Source of the DNA: Chromohalobacter sp. 11-W
GTDB taxonomy: Bacteria > Pseudomonadota > Gammaproteobacteria > Pseudomonadales > Halomonadaceae
Assembly (NCBI RefSeq): GCF_029889905.1
Contig: NZ_JARANZ010000008.1
Span: 124,001-188,000, forward strand
DNA length: 64,000 nt
Reading direction: 5' to 3'
Positions 1 through 8,323 of the stretch are shown piece after piece. A program made the translations under genes and the position numbers. The stretch's first letter is position 1. Every line of letters begins with the position of its first letter. The notes beneath the pieces are model-generated. The model was given only the letters and a program-made list of their open reading frames with translations, ran no database searches and had not been told where the DNA came from.

Positions 1-1
1 G

Positions 2-940
2 GCTGATCCCTCTCAGGCGCCCCAGAACATGAGCCGTCTGGTCAAGGGTGATGATGTCGACTTCGTTATCGGCCCGGTGCATTCCGGCGTAGCTATGGGT
101 ATGCTGCGGATGGCCAAGAAGACCGGTGCCATCACCATTATTCCCAATGCTGGTTTAGAAGCTGCCACTAACCAGCTGTGCATGCCCAACGTGTTCCGCA
201 CCTCGCACAGCATGTGGCAGGATAGCTACCCGATGGGCAAGGTCGCCTATGAGCGAGGCCACCGCAAGGTAGTGACTATTACCTGGGACTATGCTGCTGG
301 TAAGGAAGACGTGGCCGGCTTCAAGGAAGCCTTCACCAAGGCTGGAGGCGAGATCGTCGAGCAGATCTGGGTGCCTTTCCCCAGCACTGAATTCCAGAGC
401 TATCTCAGTCAGATCGCTAGTATCGACCCTGATGCAGTCTATACCTTCTTCGCTGGCGGCGGTGGAGTGAGCTTCGTGCGCGATTACGCTGCGGCTGGGC
501 TAAAGGAAAGTATTCCTTTACTTGGCTCAGGCTTTTTGACTGAGGGCAATCTTCAGGCGCTGGGCGAAGCAGGTGAGGGGGTGATGACCACGCTACACTA
601 TGCCGATACCCTTCAGAGTGAGGCGAATCGCAATTTCGTCTCAGCTTACCAGGAGGCCTATGGTGAGACTCCCGATGCCTACGCCGTCCATGGCTACGAT
701 ACTGGAAAAATGCTTGCTCAGGCCCTGTATTCTGTCAAAGGCGATACCGAGAATAAGGAAGCATTAATAGAGGCACTTTCCAACGTCCACTTGGATAGTC
801 CGCGCGGCCCAATAAGCTTCTCCGACTCTCATCATCCGATCCAGAACATCTATTTGCGTGAGATCCAGGATGGCAAGCAGGAAGTCGTCGATGTTGCCTA
901 TGAGCAACTTGAGGTGCCGGACGACGCCTGCAAGATGTAA
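2..940 (+). CDS. ABC transporter substrate-binding protein, branched-chain amino acid/aromatic acid type (5' truncated by window)
   Basis: Periplasmic receptor of the five-gene importer that follows. The frame is open from base 2, and residues before the first ATG (base 29) already look like receptor sequence, so the true start and signal peptide lie left of the window. Motifs typical of the leucine-binding fold (Peripla_BP_6) include FVIGPVHSGVA, IIPNAG and a late YDTGKMLAQAL segment. It ends 61 bases before the first permease. LivK-like receptors beside aromatic-degradation genes often bind benzoate-type acids. The ligand here is inferred only from the neighbouring ben, nah and gentisate genes. 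Confidence 0.85.
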   Translation, partial: ADPSQAPQNMSRLVKGDDVDFVIGPVHSGVAMGMLRMAKKTGAITIIPNAGLEAATNQLCMPNVFRTSHSMWQDSYPMGKVAYERGHRKVVTITWDYAAGKEDVAGFKEAFTKAGGEIVEQIWVPFPSTEFQSYLSQIASIDPDAVYTFFAGGGGVSFVRDYAAAGLKESIPLLGSGFLTEGNLQALGEAGEGVMTTLHYADTLQSEANRNFVSAYQEAYGETPDAYAVHGYDTGKMLAQALYSVKGDTENKEALIEALSNVHLDSPRGPISFSDSHHPIQNIYLREIQDGKQEVVDVAYEQLEVPDDACKM

Positions 941-1001
941 CACGGAACGTCTGACCTGCGGGGCGGGCCAAGCTCGCTCCGTCCATCGCGGAGGAGGTTA
1001 C

Positions 1002-1862
1002 ATGGATCTCGCATTTTTTGGCGTGCAGCTCCTTAATGGGCTGCAGTACGGGCTATTGCTATTCCTTATCGCCAGTGGCCTGACCCTGATCTTTGGCATC
1101 ATGGGTATCATCAACCTAGCCCATGGCGCTATGTACATGATCGGGGCCTACTTGGTCTATGACCTGAACCTGCGCCTGGGGAATTTCTGGTTGGCAATTG
1201 TCGTAGCTGTGCCGATTGCCGTTGCCTTGGGGCTGATTATCGAACGTCTCTTCCTTGACACGCTTTACAAGCGCGATCACCTCTATCAGGTGCTGCTGAC
1301 TTTCGGCCTGATCCTGGTGATCAACGAGGTTCAGCGCATCATCTGGGGAGGCGATGTGCATAGTGTAGCGGTGCCGTCACCCTTTGATACCAGCCTGCAG
1401 CTTACTAGTAACCTGCAATACTCGGTATACCGGCTGTTCTTGATGGGCGTGTGTCTAGCCTTGGCAGCCGTCATCTACTGGGTGATCCGACATACTCGGC
1501 TGGGTATTATCATCCGCGCCGGTGCCGTTGATCGCGATATGGTTGAGGGGCTGGGTATCAACGTACGCACTCTGTTTACCTTGATCTTTAGTGCCGGCGT
1601 AGCGCTGACGGCCTTCGCTGGAATGATCGCAGCCCCTCTGTCCACCATAGCTCCGGGAATGGGGGATAGCATCCTGATTACCTGTTTTGTCGTGGTGGTC
1701 ATAGGCGGGATTGGCTCGATCAAGGGCGCCTTTTGGGGGGCCATCTTGATTGGTATGGCTGAGACTTTCGGCTCGGTACTGATCCCTAGCCTCGCCAGCA
1801 TGGTGATATACCTGATCATGGCCGCTGTGCTGCTGGTCAAGCCACGCGGTCTTTTTGCCTGA
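1002..1862 (+). CDS. livH: Branched-chain amino acid-type ABC transporter permease (LivH family)
   Basis: Inner-membrane permease, 286 residues, first of two dissimilar permeases of the importer. The start at 1002 follows a strong GAGGAGG ribosome-binding site. An in-frame start at 858 would run back through the receptor gene and is unlikely. The N-terminus (LLNGLQYGLLLFLIASG) and the repeated hydrophobic segments, with the GIINLAHGAMYMIGAY stretch near residue 40, are LivH hallmarks. It is 12 bases from livM and clearly in the same operon. It probably imports an aromatic or branched-chain acid together with the next three genes. Confidence 0.9.
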   Translation: MDLAFFGVQLLNGLQYGLLLFLIASGLTLIFGIMGIINLAHGAMYMIGAYLVYDLNLRLGNFWLAIVVAVPIAVALGLIIERLFLDTLYKRDHLYQVLLTFGLILVINEVQRIIWGGDVHSVAVPSPFDTSLQLTSNLQYSVYRLFLMGVCLALAAVIYWVIRHTRLGIIIRAGAVDRDMVEGLGINVRTLFTLIFSAGVALTAFAGMIAAPLSTIAPGMGDSILITCFVVVVIGGIGSIKGAFWGAILIGMAETFGSVLIPSLASMVIYLIMAAVLLVKPRGLFA

Positions 1863-1874
1863 GGAGGCGCAGAC

Positions 1875-2927
1875 ATGCTGCATCGTTATCCGAGACGCGT
1901 CGCTATCATCATGCTGGCATTGACGCTCTGCGTAGCCGTATTCCCCCTGTGGGGCCCGGCTGTTTTCGGCGATCAGGTAGATTTCATTCAGGAGAAGCTT
2001 ACCCTGATGGTGATCCTAGCATTATTCACCATGAGCTTGGACCTGCTGGTGGGTATCGTCGGGCTAGTCAGTTTGGGGCATGCTCTGTTCTTTGGGGTCG
2101 GTGCCTACACACTGGCCTTGGCTAGCCCTGAATATAGTGCCGCCTCCCTATGGTGGATGTTGCCATTGGTCATTGCTGTCGCGGCGATAACGGCATTTGT
2201 GGTCGGCCTGCTGGTGATCCGGACCAAGGGCATTTTCTTCATCATGTCCACCCTGGCCTTCGGCCAAATGTTCTTCTATCTGATAAGCACTTCGCAATTC
2301 GCTGGTGGTACGGACGGCCTCTTCATCATGTTTCGCCCGAGCGTCACATTCGGCGAAACGACACTGCTGGATCTGAGTAATTCGCAGACGTTCTTCTACT
2401 TCTGCTTGGGATTGTTAATTGTCGGCTACCTGTTCATGCGCTGGCTGACTCGTTCTTACTTCGGCCAGGTGCTTGACGGCATCCATGACAACGAGCACCG
2501 CATGCAGGCGCTTGGCTATGCAACCAGTGGCTACAAGCTGGTAGCCTTTGTGATCGCCGGGGTCCTCGCCGCCATTGCCGGTATGCTGGCTGCTATGCAG
2601 TATGGCTTCGCCAACCCTGTACAGCTCGGCTGGCACACCTCTGGTGAGGTGCTGATGATGTTGATTCTTGGCGGCATGGGTACCATCTTCGGCCCAATCC
2701 TCGGCGCCTTCGCCTACGAGATCCTGCTATACGTTTACGAGCACCTGACCGTGCACTGGCCGATTCTGATGGGCCTTACCATCATCGCCTCCGTGTTGGT
2801 GCTGCCCCGAGGTATTGCCGGGCTGATTATTGCCCCGCCTTGGAACCGCAAGAAAACGCCGGTCGCAAAGGAGCAGGCCGCAGAATCAGTCATTCCGCCC
2901 AACAGCATTCAGCGCAATGAGGGGTAA
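1875..2927 (+). CDS. livM: Branched-chain amino acid-type ABC transporter permease (LivM family)
   Basis: Second inner-membrane permease, 350 residues. It has a GAGGAGG ribosome-binding site about 7 bases before the ATG. LivM features are visible: SLGHALFFGVGAYT near residues 70-85, the FFIMSTLAFGQM segment, and the conserved GGMGTIFGPILGAF stretch near residue 265. A hydrophilic tail of about 30 residues (KKTPVAKEQ onward) follows the last membrane span. The stop is 3 bases before livG. Family membership is firm; the substrate is not known. Confidence 0.9.
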   Translation: MLHRYPRRVAIIMLALTLCVAVFPLWGPAVFGDQVDFIQEKLTLMVILALFTMSLDLLVGIVGLVSLGHALFFGVGAYTLALASPEYSAASLWWMLPLVIAVAAITAFVVGLLVIRTKGIFFIMSTLAFGQMFFYLISTSQFAGGTDGLFIMFRPSVTFGETTLLDLSNSQTFFYFCLGLLIVGYLFMRWLTRSYFGQVLDGIHDNEHRMQALGYATSGYKLVAFVIAGVLAAIAGMLAAMQYGFANPVQLGWHTSGEVLMMLILGGMGTIFGPILGAFAYEILLYVYEHLTVHWPILMGLTIIASVLVLPRGIAGLIIAPPWNRKKTPVAKEQAAESVIPPNSIQRNEG

Positions 2928-2930
2928 GCC

Positions 2931-3698
2931 ATGAGCAATGAACCGATTCTGGCCACTCACGGGCTGATCCGTCGCTTCGGCGGTCTGGTAGCGGTCAGTG
3001 ACGTTGACTTCGATGTCAGGCCAGGTGAGATCCACGCCATTCTCGGGCCCAATGGAGCCGGAAAGAGTACCTTAATCAACCTTTTGTCGGGAGAGATCCC
3101 GCCCTCAGAGGGCCAGGTACTCTTTCACGGTAAGCCGATCCAGGGCAAGAGCGTGCGCCAGATCGCCCGCATGGGTATCGGTCGCAGCCATCAGAAGACC
3201 AATATCTTCCCTCGCCTCAACTGCCTGCAGAACTGTGAGCTGGCATCTCGCATCCACATGGGAGGCGTGTTCGGCAGCTGGCGTTCCCGCCAACGGGCAC
3301 GCAAGGTCAGCGAGCGGGCCCTTGAGGTGCTCGAGACCTGTCATCTGGTTCACCGCGCTTATACCCCGGCCGCCGACATGAGTTACGGCGAGCAGCGTCA
3401 GCTGCAAATCGCCATGGTGCTGGCTACAGCGCCCACCCTGATGCTACTCGACGAACCCATGGCCGGCATGGGCCGCGAGGAAACCTGGCAGGTCACAGAA
3501 CTGCTCAAGAGCCTTACCGACCGCTACACTCTGGTACTTATTGAGCACGACATGGACAGTGTCTTCTGTCTGGCTGACCGCATTACCGTGATGGTGGACG
3601 GCTGTGTACTGGAGAGCGGGACCACCGATCAGATCCGTACCAGCGAGAAGGTACGTGAAGTCTATCTCGGGCGCCACCACGAGGAGGCGACGGCATGA
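2931..3698 (+). CDS. livG: ABC transporter ATP-binding protein (LivG family)
   Basis: Cytoplasmic ATPase, 255 residues, energising the LivHM permease. Walker A is GPNGAGKS near residues 40-47. The signature region is atypical: MSYGEQRQLQIA replaces the usual LSGGQ, which is common in LivG. Walker B is LMLLDEPMAGM. The LivG-specific insertion between Walker A and the signature (HQKTNIFPRLNCLQN) is present. Its last four bases overlap the start of livF (ATGA), indicating translational coupling. Confidence 0.9.
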   Translation: MSNEPILATHGLIRRFGGLVAVSDVDFDVRPGEIHAILGPNGAGKSTLINLLSGEIPPSEGQVLFHGKPIQGKSVRQIARMGIGRSHQKTNIFPRLNCLQNCELASRIHMGGVFGSWRSRQRARKVSERALEVLETCHLVHRAYTPAADMSYGEQRQLQIAMVLATAPTLMLLDEPMAGMGREETWQVTELLKSLTDRYTLVLIEHDMDSVFCLADRITVMVDGCVLESGTTDQIRTSEKVREVYLGRHHEEATA

Positions 3699-4426
3699 CG
3701 GCACAGCAACAGATTATCCCGCTGATCGATGCCTGCAACCTTCACACCTATTATGGCGAAAGCCATGTACTGCACGGTGTCGATCTTACTCTTATGCCTG
3801 GAGAGACGCTGAGCCTACTGGGGCGTAATGGCATGGGTAAGACCACCACGCTGAGGTCGATCCTAGGCTTCGTGCCACCGCGCTACGGGGAGGTGCGCAT
3901 CAAGGGCGTGCCGGCGGCGAAGCACCGCCCCTGGCAATTGATCCGCCAGGGCATCGGTTATGTGCCGGAAGGGCGTGGCATCTTCCCGGGCATAAGCGTG
4001 CGTGAGCATCTCATCATGGCCGCTCGGCCTAACGACAGGGGCGAGTCACCCTGGACGCTGGAGCGCGTGCTGGACACTTTTCCACGGCTCGGACAGCGAA
4101 TTAATCATGATGGCTCTTTCCTATCGGGGGGCGAGCAGCAGATGCTGTCGATCGGGCGTGCGCTGACTACCAATCCCGATATGGTCATCCTCGACGAGGC
4201 TACCGAGGGTCTGGCTCCGTTGATTCGTGACGAGGTGTGGAAGATTATCCACGAGATCAAGGCTTCGGGTATCGCCGCCATCATTGTCGACAAAAATATT
4301 GACAACCTGCTGGAAGTGGCCGAGAAGCACATATTGCTGGTCAAGGGCGAGGTAATCTACAGCGGCGGTTCCAAAGGCCTGGAGGACGATCCCGCGATCC
4401 TTGAGACCCACCTCGGTGTCGCCTGA
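3695..4426 (+). CDS. livF: ABC transporter ATP-binding protein (LivF family)
   Basis: Second ATPase, 243 residues, the usual partner of LivG. Walker A is GRNGMGKTT, the signature is LSGGEQQMLSIGRAL and Walker B is MVILDEATEGLAP. The segment GIGYVPEGRGIFP is characteristic of LivF. It overlaps livG by four bases and is the last gene of the importer operon. No clear intrinsic terminator follows. The complete set (receptor, H, M, G, F) suggests a functional high-affinity importer for the island. Confidence 0.9.
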   Translation: MTAQQQIIPLIDACNLHTYYGESHVLHGVDLTLMPGETLSLLGRNGMGKTTTLRSILGFVPPRYGEVRIKGVPAAKHRPWQLIRQGIGYVPEGRGIFPGISVREHLIMAARPNDRGESPWTLERVLDTFPRLGQRINHDGSFLSGGEQQMLSIGRALTTNPDMVILDEATEGLAPLIRDEVWKIIHEIKASGIAAIIVDKNIDNLLEVAEKHILLVKGEVIYSGGSKGLEDDPAILETHLGVA

Positions 4427-4865
4427 GGGATAATGGATAGACGCTTTATGCGACTGCACACCAACTGGTTGATACCTCCTTATTCTTGGATAGTGAGCGG
4501 TGTATGGCAAGGGGGTTGAACAAAAAAGCGCCGCCTTTGGGGTATGTGTGAAAATGCTAAAATCCCTACAACACGCACCCAACATTGCGATCCCTACTGC
4601 TACGACTAATAAAAACGGGACCAATGAAAATACGAATGGTCTGTTTCGGCTATTCAAAGGGGATGACTCTCGGCAGGTGGCGGATGACGAGCTGAGAGGG
4701 GGTATTAAGCAGCCGGATAACCATCCTAGGAGCCGATTCGGTTATCAGGCACCGGGATGGGTGTTCTTGGGAGAATACTCAGGAGCTCTGGATACCGCAG
4801 TTATGGCTTGAGTTCTGAATTCAAGCCAGTCTGAATTTCCCAAATCAAGAACAGAAGGATATAGC
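4427..4865 (+). other. Intergenic region without a recognisable gene
   Basis: About 440 bases between livF and the NTF2-like gene. A 103-codon open frame (4500-4811) has neither a convincing ribosome-binding site nor a recognisable family, and its composition (several lysine/asparagine-rich stretches) looks non-coding. I see no convincing terminator, repeat or RNA. Given the broken genes just downstream, this may also be decayed sequence, but nothing in it could be named. Confidence 0.4.
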
Positions 4866-5273
4866 ATGGAAAACTCCATTAAATCTATCGATCAGACGCC
4901 TGAATATGATGAGATCGTGAATGTGGTACAACTGTATGTCGAAGGTTTTCAAGGGGAAATAGACAAGCTGAAGGAGGCCTTTCACGAGGATGCCTGGATT
5001 CTTGCTATTGCCGCAGATGGCGTTCTTAGCAAAGATTTGATCAGCGGCCGCTTTGAGCGCTGGGCGGCCAGCCACAGGCCGGTCAAGGGGCGCGTTATCC
5101 AAGTGACTCAAGCCGGCGAAGTCGCTAGCGTTCTGCTCGGCTTCGACAACATGGAAGATTTGGCGGACTCTTGGGTGGATGTGCTAACCCTACTCAAATT
5201 GGACGGCACTTGGAAAATCACTCATAAGAGCGCCGTCCACAGCAGCCGAGCGGCCTGGGCAAAACCGCAATAG
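4866..5273 (+). CDS. NTF2-like / lumazine-binding-like small protein
   Basis: Protein of 135 residues with the layout of the SnoaL/NTF2 superfamily (putative lumazine-binding branch): an N-terminal helix region EIVNVVQLYVEGF, then DKLKEAFHEDAWI, and a C-terminal sheet with WVDVLTLLKLDGTWKITHKS. An AAGGA ribosome-binding site lies 7 bases before the ATG. The fold serves as enzyme or small-molecule binding pocket in many pathways, so no reaction can be assigned. It sits between the importer operon and the broken cat genes, transcribed toward them. A role in aromatic metabolism is only a guess from location. Confidence 0.7.
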   Translation: MENSIKSIDQTPEYDEIVNVVQLYVEGFQGEIDKLKEAFHEDAWILAIAADGVLSKDLISGRFERWAASHRPVKGRVIQVTQAGEVASVLLGFDNMEDLADSWVDVLTLLKLDGTWKITHKSAVHSSRAAWAKPQ

Positions 5274-5470
5274 CTCCGGTCACATTCTCGTGGTTTGTAG
5301 TGCCGTTTGATTGGCACTACACGCCGTAACCCTACTTTGCAAACACCTCGAAGAGCAGACCACGTAGCCATCGGTTACGGTATTCTGATGAAAGCACCGA
5401 TGCCAGAAGAGATCGGCCAGCAGGTCCGGCCGGCGGATAGGTTCACTATGCCGCTACAGGTTGAGGACAT

Positions 5471-5864
5471 AGCCCTGAGCACTGGCGACTGAGTGCCCAC
5501 TCCAATCGGGTCACTGCAGTTCAATGTCATCATTTTGTCTAAGTAGCCGTATGAGTGTGGGGAGTTGCCCATAAAACGCGGAGGGCACGAAGCCAACTCC
5601 GAACAACTCGCGCGTGCTGCGTACCATGCGCTTTGTGCCATGGATGGTCGTATCTAACTTCTCAAGTGTCTGCAGGGAGTGCTGATGCAAGTAGTGGCCG
5701 GCCGGTGACAGACGTAAGCCACGTAGTTGACGGATAGGTAGTTGCCCTGATTTTATTATAAATGATTGATTTTTATAATAAAAATTGGATTAATCATGCG
5801 CTGCTTTGGTGAGGCTGAGTTCCTCGGTGAAAGCATAGGAGTAGTGGAAATGTCGTGGCTTCAT
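5471..5864 (-). pseudogene. catR: Broken LysR-type regulator, catR/catM/benM-like
   Basis: Starting at 5864 behind an intact AGGAGG site, the minus strand reads MKPRHFHYSYAFTEELSLTK and then AAHD and a stop at 5790. This is a LysR helix-turn-helix start. After an AT-rich interruption, homology resumes at 5741 and runs 76 codons in one frame, with LSPAGHYLHQHSLQTLEKLD, KRMVRSTRELFGVGFVPSAF and YGQLPTLIRLLRQNDDIEL, typical of CatR/CatM. It hits a stop at 5511. A further scrap (IGVGTQSPVLRA) continues in another frame to about 5471. The protein cannot be made intact. Divergent orientation to the catB remnant matches the normal catR-catB arrangement. Confidence 0.85.
5753..5781. repeat. AT-rich inverted repeat inside the catR remnant
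   Basis: Arms TTATTATAAA (5753-5762) and TTTATAATAA (5772-5781) are perfect complements around a 9-base spacer. The repeat lies in the interruption between the two readable parts of catR, where the helix-turn-helix coding should continue. It may be a scar of an insertion or an unrelated AT-rich hairpin. Nothing else identifies it. Confidence 0.6.
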
Positions 5865-5865
5865 G

Positions 5866-5880
5866 ATACCTCCTAGGTAT
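5866..5880. promoter_or_regulatory. CatR/CatM/BenM-type operator, ATAC-N7-GTAT
   Basis: The 15-base sequence ATACCTCCTAGGTAT is a perfect palindrome of the form ATAC-N7-GTAT, the consensus site reported for the LysR regulators BenM and CatM. It lies in the 101-base gap between the divergent catR and catB starts and overlaps the catR ribosome-binding site. This supports the identification of both remnants. Whether any regulator still uses it is unknown. Confidence 0.7.
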
Positions 5881-5965
5881 GGATGGCCACTCAAACAATA
5901 TTGGTGAGGGTGAGGACAAAAAGTAAGACTTAGGAGAAATACGAAACATCCTTGATGGAGGCCTC

Positions 5966-6028
5966 ATGTCCGTTGTCATTGAATATATTGAAACTAAACT
6001 CGTCGATCTACCGATGACTCAGCCGCAC
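5966..6028 (+). pseudogene. catB: catB (muconate cycloisomerase) N-terminal remnant, about 21 codons
   Basis: A GGAGG site precedes an ATG whose first 21 codons read MSVVIEYIETKLVDLPMTQP and H, matching the start of muconate cycloisomerase (IExIETxLVDLPTxRPH pattern). Right after this point similarity ends and benB-like sequence begins, so the remaining roughly 350 codons are gone. The open frame continues out of frame with benB to a stop at 6119. The enzyme would convert cis,cis-muconate to muconolactone; this copy cannot. Confidence 0.75.
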
Positions 6029-6029
6029 A

Positions 6030-6438
6030 TACGAGGCTGGCGCGCTGGACTTCGCGCGGATGGATACCGGTTTGGGAGGACAACCAGCGATCCCATGATC
6101 CGCAAACCGATATTTCGCTGATTTGTTATCCCAGCTGTGAGGGATTGCAAGACTGTGTCTATCGAATCAAGACCGAGCGCTCCGGGGCGACCAGCCTTCC
6201 CGAGCCGCGCACCACCCACCAGATCTCCAGCCTGGAGGTACTTAGTCAGGAGGGTGACAAGGTGGAACTGCGCTTCAACTGGCACACATTGAGTCATCGT
6301 TACCAGCAGACCAACGCTTATTTCGGCACGTCTTTCTACACATTGGACGTGTCCGGGGATGCCCCGCTGATCGAGCGGAAGACGGTGATCCTCAACAACG
6401 ATTACATCCACCAGGTCATCGACGTCTATCACGTCTGA
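6030..6438 (+). pseudogene. benB: benB (benzoate 1,2-dioxygenase beta subunit), 5'-truncated and frameshifted
   Basis: From 6061 one frame reads WIPVWEDNQRSHDPQTDISL and continues through YRIKTERSGA to the C-terminal FGTSFYTLDVSG and NNDYIHQVIDVYHV, all typical of BenB. A scrap EAGALDFARMD at 6033-6065 in another frame resembles the expected upstream EARLLD region, so a second small deletion probably lies near 6065. Two positions usually Tyr/Arg read Cys. The full protein is about 160 residues; only some 125 remain in frame, with no proper start. The preceding alpha-subunit gene benA is absent. The stop is 28 bases before benC. Confidence 0.85.
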
Positions 6439-6466
6439 GTACCGACCCGGTGGGAGGAGAACGACC

Positions 6467-7495
6467 ATGAGCTACACCATTGCGCTTAATTTCGAGGACG
6501 GCGTCTCCCGGTTCATTACCTGCAAGGCAGAAGAGACGGTGCTCGACGCTGCGTACCGCCAAAAGATCAATCTACCGATGGATTGCTCCGACGGCGTCTG
6601 CGGGACCTGCAAGGGCCATTGCGAGCAAGGCGCTTTCGACATGGGTGACGACTATCTGGAGGAGGCCCTTTCCGAAGAGGAAGAAGCTGAGGGCAAGGTG
6701 CTGACCTGTCAGATGGTGCCGTCTTCGGATTGCGTCATCCAAGTGCCGGTGGCCTCGACCCTTTGCAAGACTCAGGTAGGTGAGATCACTGGGCAGATGG
6801 CCTGCGTCGAGTCGCTCTCCGAAGATAGTATCGAATTGATGATCGACATGGACGAAGACGCTGAACTGGCCTTTCTACCCGGCCAGTACATCAATATTCA
6901 GGTACCGGGTAGCGAGGAAACGCGTTCCTACTCGTTTAGCTCGTGTCCCGGTGACAAACGGGTATCTTTCCTGATCCGCAATGTCCCGGATGGCTTGATG
7001 AGCGGTTATCTTACCCGTACGGCTCAGTCCGGTGACCCTCTAACCCTGACGGGGCCGTTGGGTAGCTTTTACCTACGTGACGTGAAGCGCCCTGTGCTGA
7101 TGTTGGCCGGTGGCACGGGCTTGGCACCATTGCTTTCCATGCTCAAAGTGCTGGAAGAGAAGGGCTGCGACCAACCGGTCCATATGATCTACGGCGTCAG
7201 CCGTGACGATCATCTCGTCAAACTCGATGAGCTCGACGCCTATGTCCAGCAACTGCCCCATTTCAGTTACACCACGGTGGTGGCCGACGAGGCTAGCGAG
7301 CACCCGCACAAGGGCTACGTAACGCATCACATGGACGCCGAGATACTTCACGACGGTAACGTGGACGTCTACCTGTGTGGGCCGCCGCCGATGGTCGATG
7401 CCGTGCTCAAGCATTTCCGCGAGCAGGACATTATGCCGGCGAGTTTCTACTACGAGAAATTCACGCCCAATCAGACCTCTGAGGAGGCCGCATGA
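6467..7495 (+). CDS. benC: Benzoate 1,2-dioxygenase electron-transfer component
   Basis: Reductase of 342 residues that passes electrons from NADH via FAD and a 2Fe-2S cluster to the dioxygenase. The plant-type ferredoxin domain is N-terminal, with cluster ligands in DCSDGVCGTCKGHC (about residues 40-53) and the last Cys in VLTCQM. The FAD-binding motif RSYSFSS is near residue 160 and the nucleotide-binding MLAGGTGLAPLLSML near 215. The YLCGPPPMVDAVL motif lies near the end. GGAGG precedes the ATG. The frame is intact even though its dioxygenase partner genes (benA, benB) are lost or broken here, so it is either an orphan or serves another oxygenase. Confidence 0.9.
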   Translation: MSYTIALNFEDGVSRFITCKAEETVLDAAYRQKINLPMDCSDGVCGTCKGHCEQGAFDMGDDYLEEALSEEEEAEGKVLTCQMVPSSDCVIQVPVASTLCKTQVGEITGQMACVESLSEDSIELMIDMDEDAELAFLPGQYINIQVPGSEETRSYSFSSCPGDKRVSFLIRNVPDGLMSGYLTRTAQSGDPLTLTGPLGSFYLRDVKRPVLMLAGGTGLAPLLSMLKVLEEKGCDQPVHMIYGVSRDDHLVKLDELDAYVQQLPHFSYTTVVADEASEHPHKGYVTHHMDAEILHDGNVDVYLCGPPPMVDAVLKHFREQDIMPASFYYEKFTPNQTSEEAA

Positions 7496-8277
7496 GCATG
7501 CAGCGCTTCACCGACAAGGTGGTCGTCATCACTGGTGCCGCTCAAGGTATCGGACGACGAATCGCTGAACTGGCCGCTCAAGAAGGAGCGCACTTGGCGG
7601 TGGTAGATCGTGCCGACGAGATCGATGAGGTCGTGGCGACGATCAATACCCAAGGTGGGGAAGCCGTTGCCATTCGAGCTGATCTTGAAACCTGGCAAGG
7701 CGCTGAAAGTGCCTTTCGCCAGGCCCATGAACGCTTCGGGCGGGTCGACGTGCTGATCAACAACGTCGGCGGGGCGATTAACTTCAAGCCGTTCACCGAG
7801 TTTACCGAAACTGAGATCGAAGCCGAGATCTCGCGTTCACTAATGCCAACATTGTGGTGCTGCCGCGCAGTGCTGCCAGCGATGATAAAGCAAGAAGAGG
7901 GCGTCATCGTCAACGTCTCGTCGGCGGCAACACGAGGCATTCACCGTATTCCTTACTCAGCCGCCAAGGGAGGCGTCAACGCCATGACGGCGTCGTTGGC
8001 CTTCGAGTACGCCGAGCACGGTATTCGTGTAGTGGCCACTGCACCGGGGGGCACCGAAGCACCCCCGCGCAAAATCTCGCGGGGCACGCCGGAAGCACAG
8101 ACCGAACAGGAAAAGGCTTGGTTTCAAGCGCATATCGATCAGACCAAGCAGAGCTGCCTGATGGGGCGTTACGGCACTTTAGATGAAATGGCTGCACCGA
8201 TTCTTTTCTTAGCATCAAGCGATGCCAGCTATATCACGGGTAGCGTTTTGCCAGTGGCGGGTGGTGATCAGGGCTAG
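7492..8277 (+). CDS. benD: 1,6-dihydroxycyclohexa-2,4-diene-1-carboxylate dehydrogenase (benzoate diol dehydrogenase)
   Basis: Short-chain dehydrogenase of 261 residues that oxidises and decarboxylates benzoate cis-diol to catechol. The Rossmann motif is TGAAQGIGR near residue 15, followed by INNVGG, the catalytic Ser region VNVSSAATRG and catalytic YSAAKG. The C-terminal LFLASSDASYITGSVLPVAG is standard for the family. It overlaps benC by four bases (ATGA), so it is co-translated. The gene is intact, but the upstream oxygenase that makes its substrate is missing from this locus. Confidence 0.85.
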   Translation: MSMQRFTDKVVVITGAAQGIGRRIAELAAQEGAHLAVVDRADEIDEVVATINTQGGEAVAIRADLETWQGAESAFRQAHERFGRVDVLINNVGGAINFKPFTEFTETEIEAEISRSLMPTLWCCRAVLPAMIKQEEGVIVNVSSAATRGIHRIPYSAAKGGVNAMTASLAFEYAEHGIRVVATAPGGTEAPPRKISRGTPEAQTEQEKAWFQAHIDQTKQSCLMGRYGTLDEMAAPILFLASSDASYITGSVLPVAGGDQG

Positions 8278-8323
8278 CGTTTGTCGGCCCAATTTTAAAT
8301 ATAACAATATTTTGGAGAACATC

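Noticed and set aside
4500-4811. 103-codon plus-strand open frame after livF
   Set aside because: No recognisable domain, no good ribosome-binding site, odd composition; treated as non-coding.
5307-5492. Small plus-strand open frame (61 codons) before the cat remnants
   Set aside because: It is largely antisense to the decayed catR gene, whose reading is well supported.
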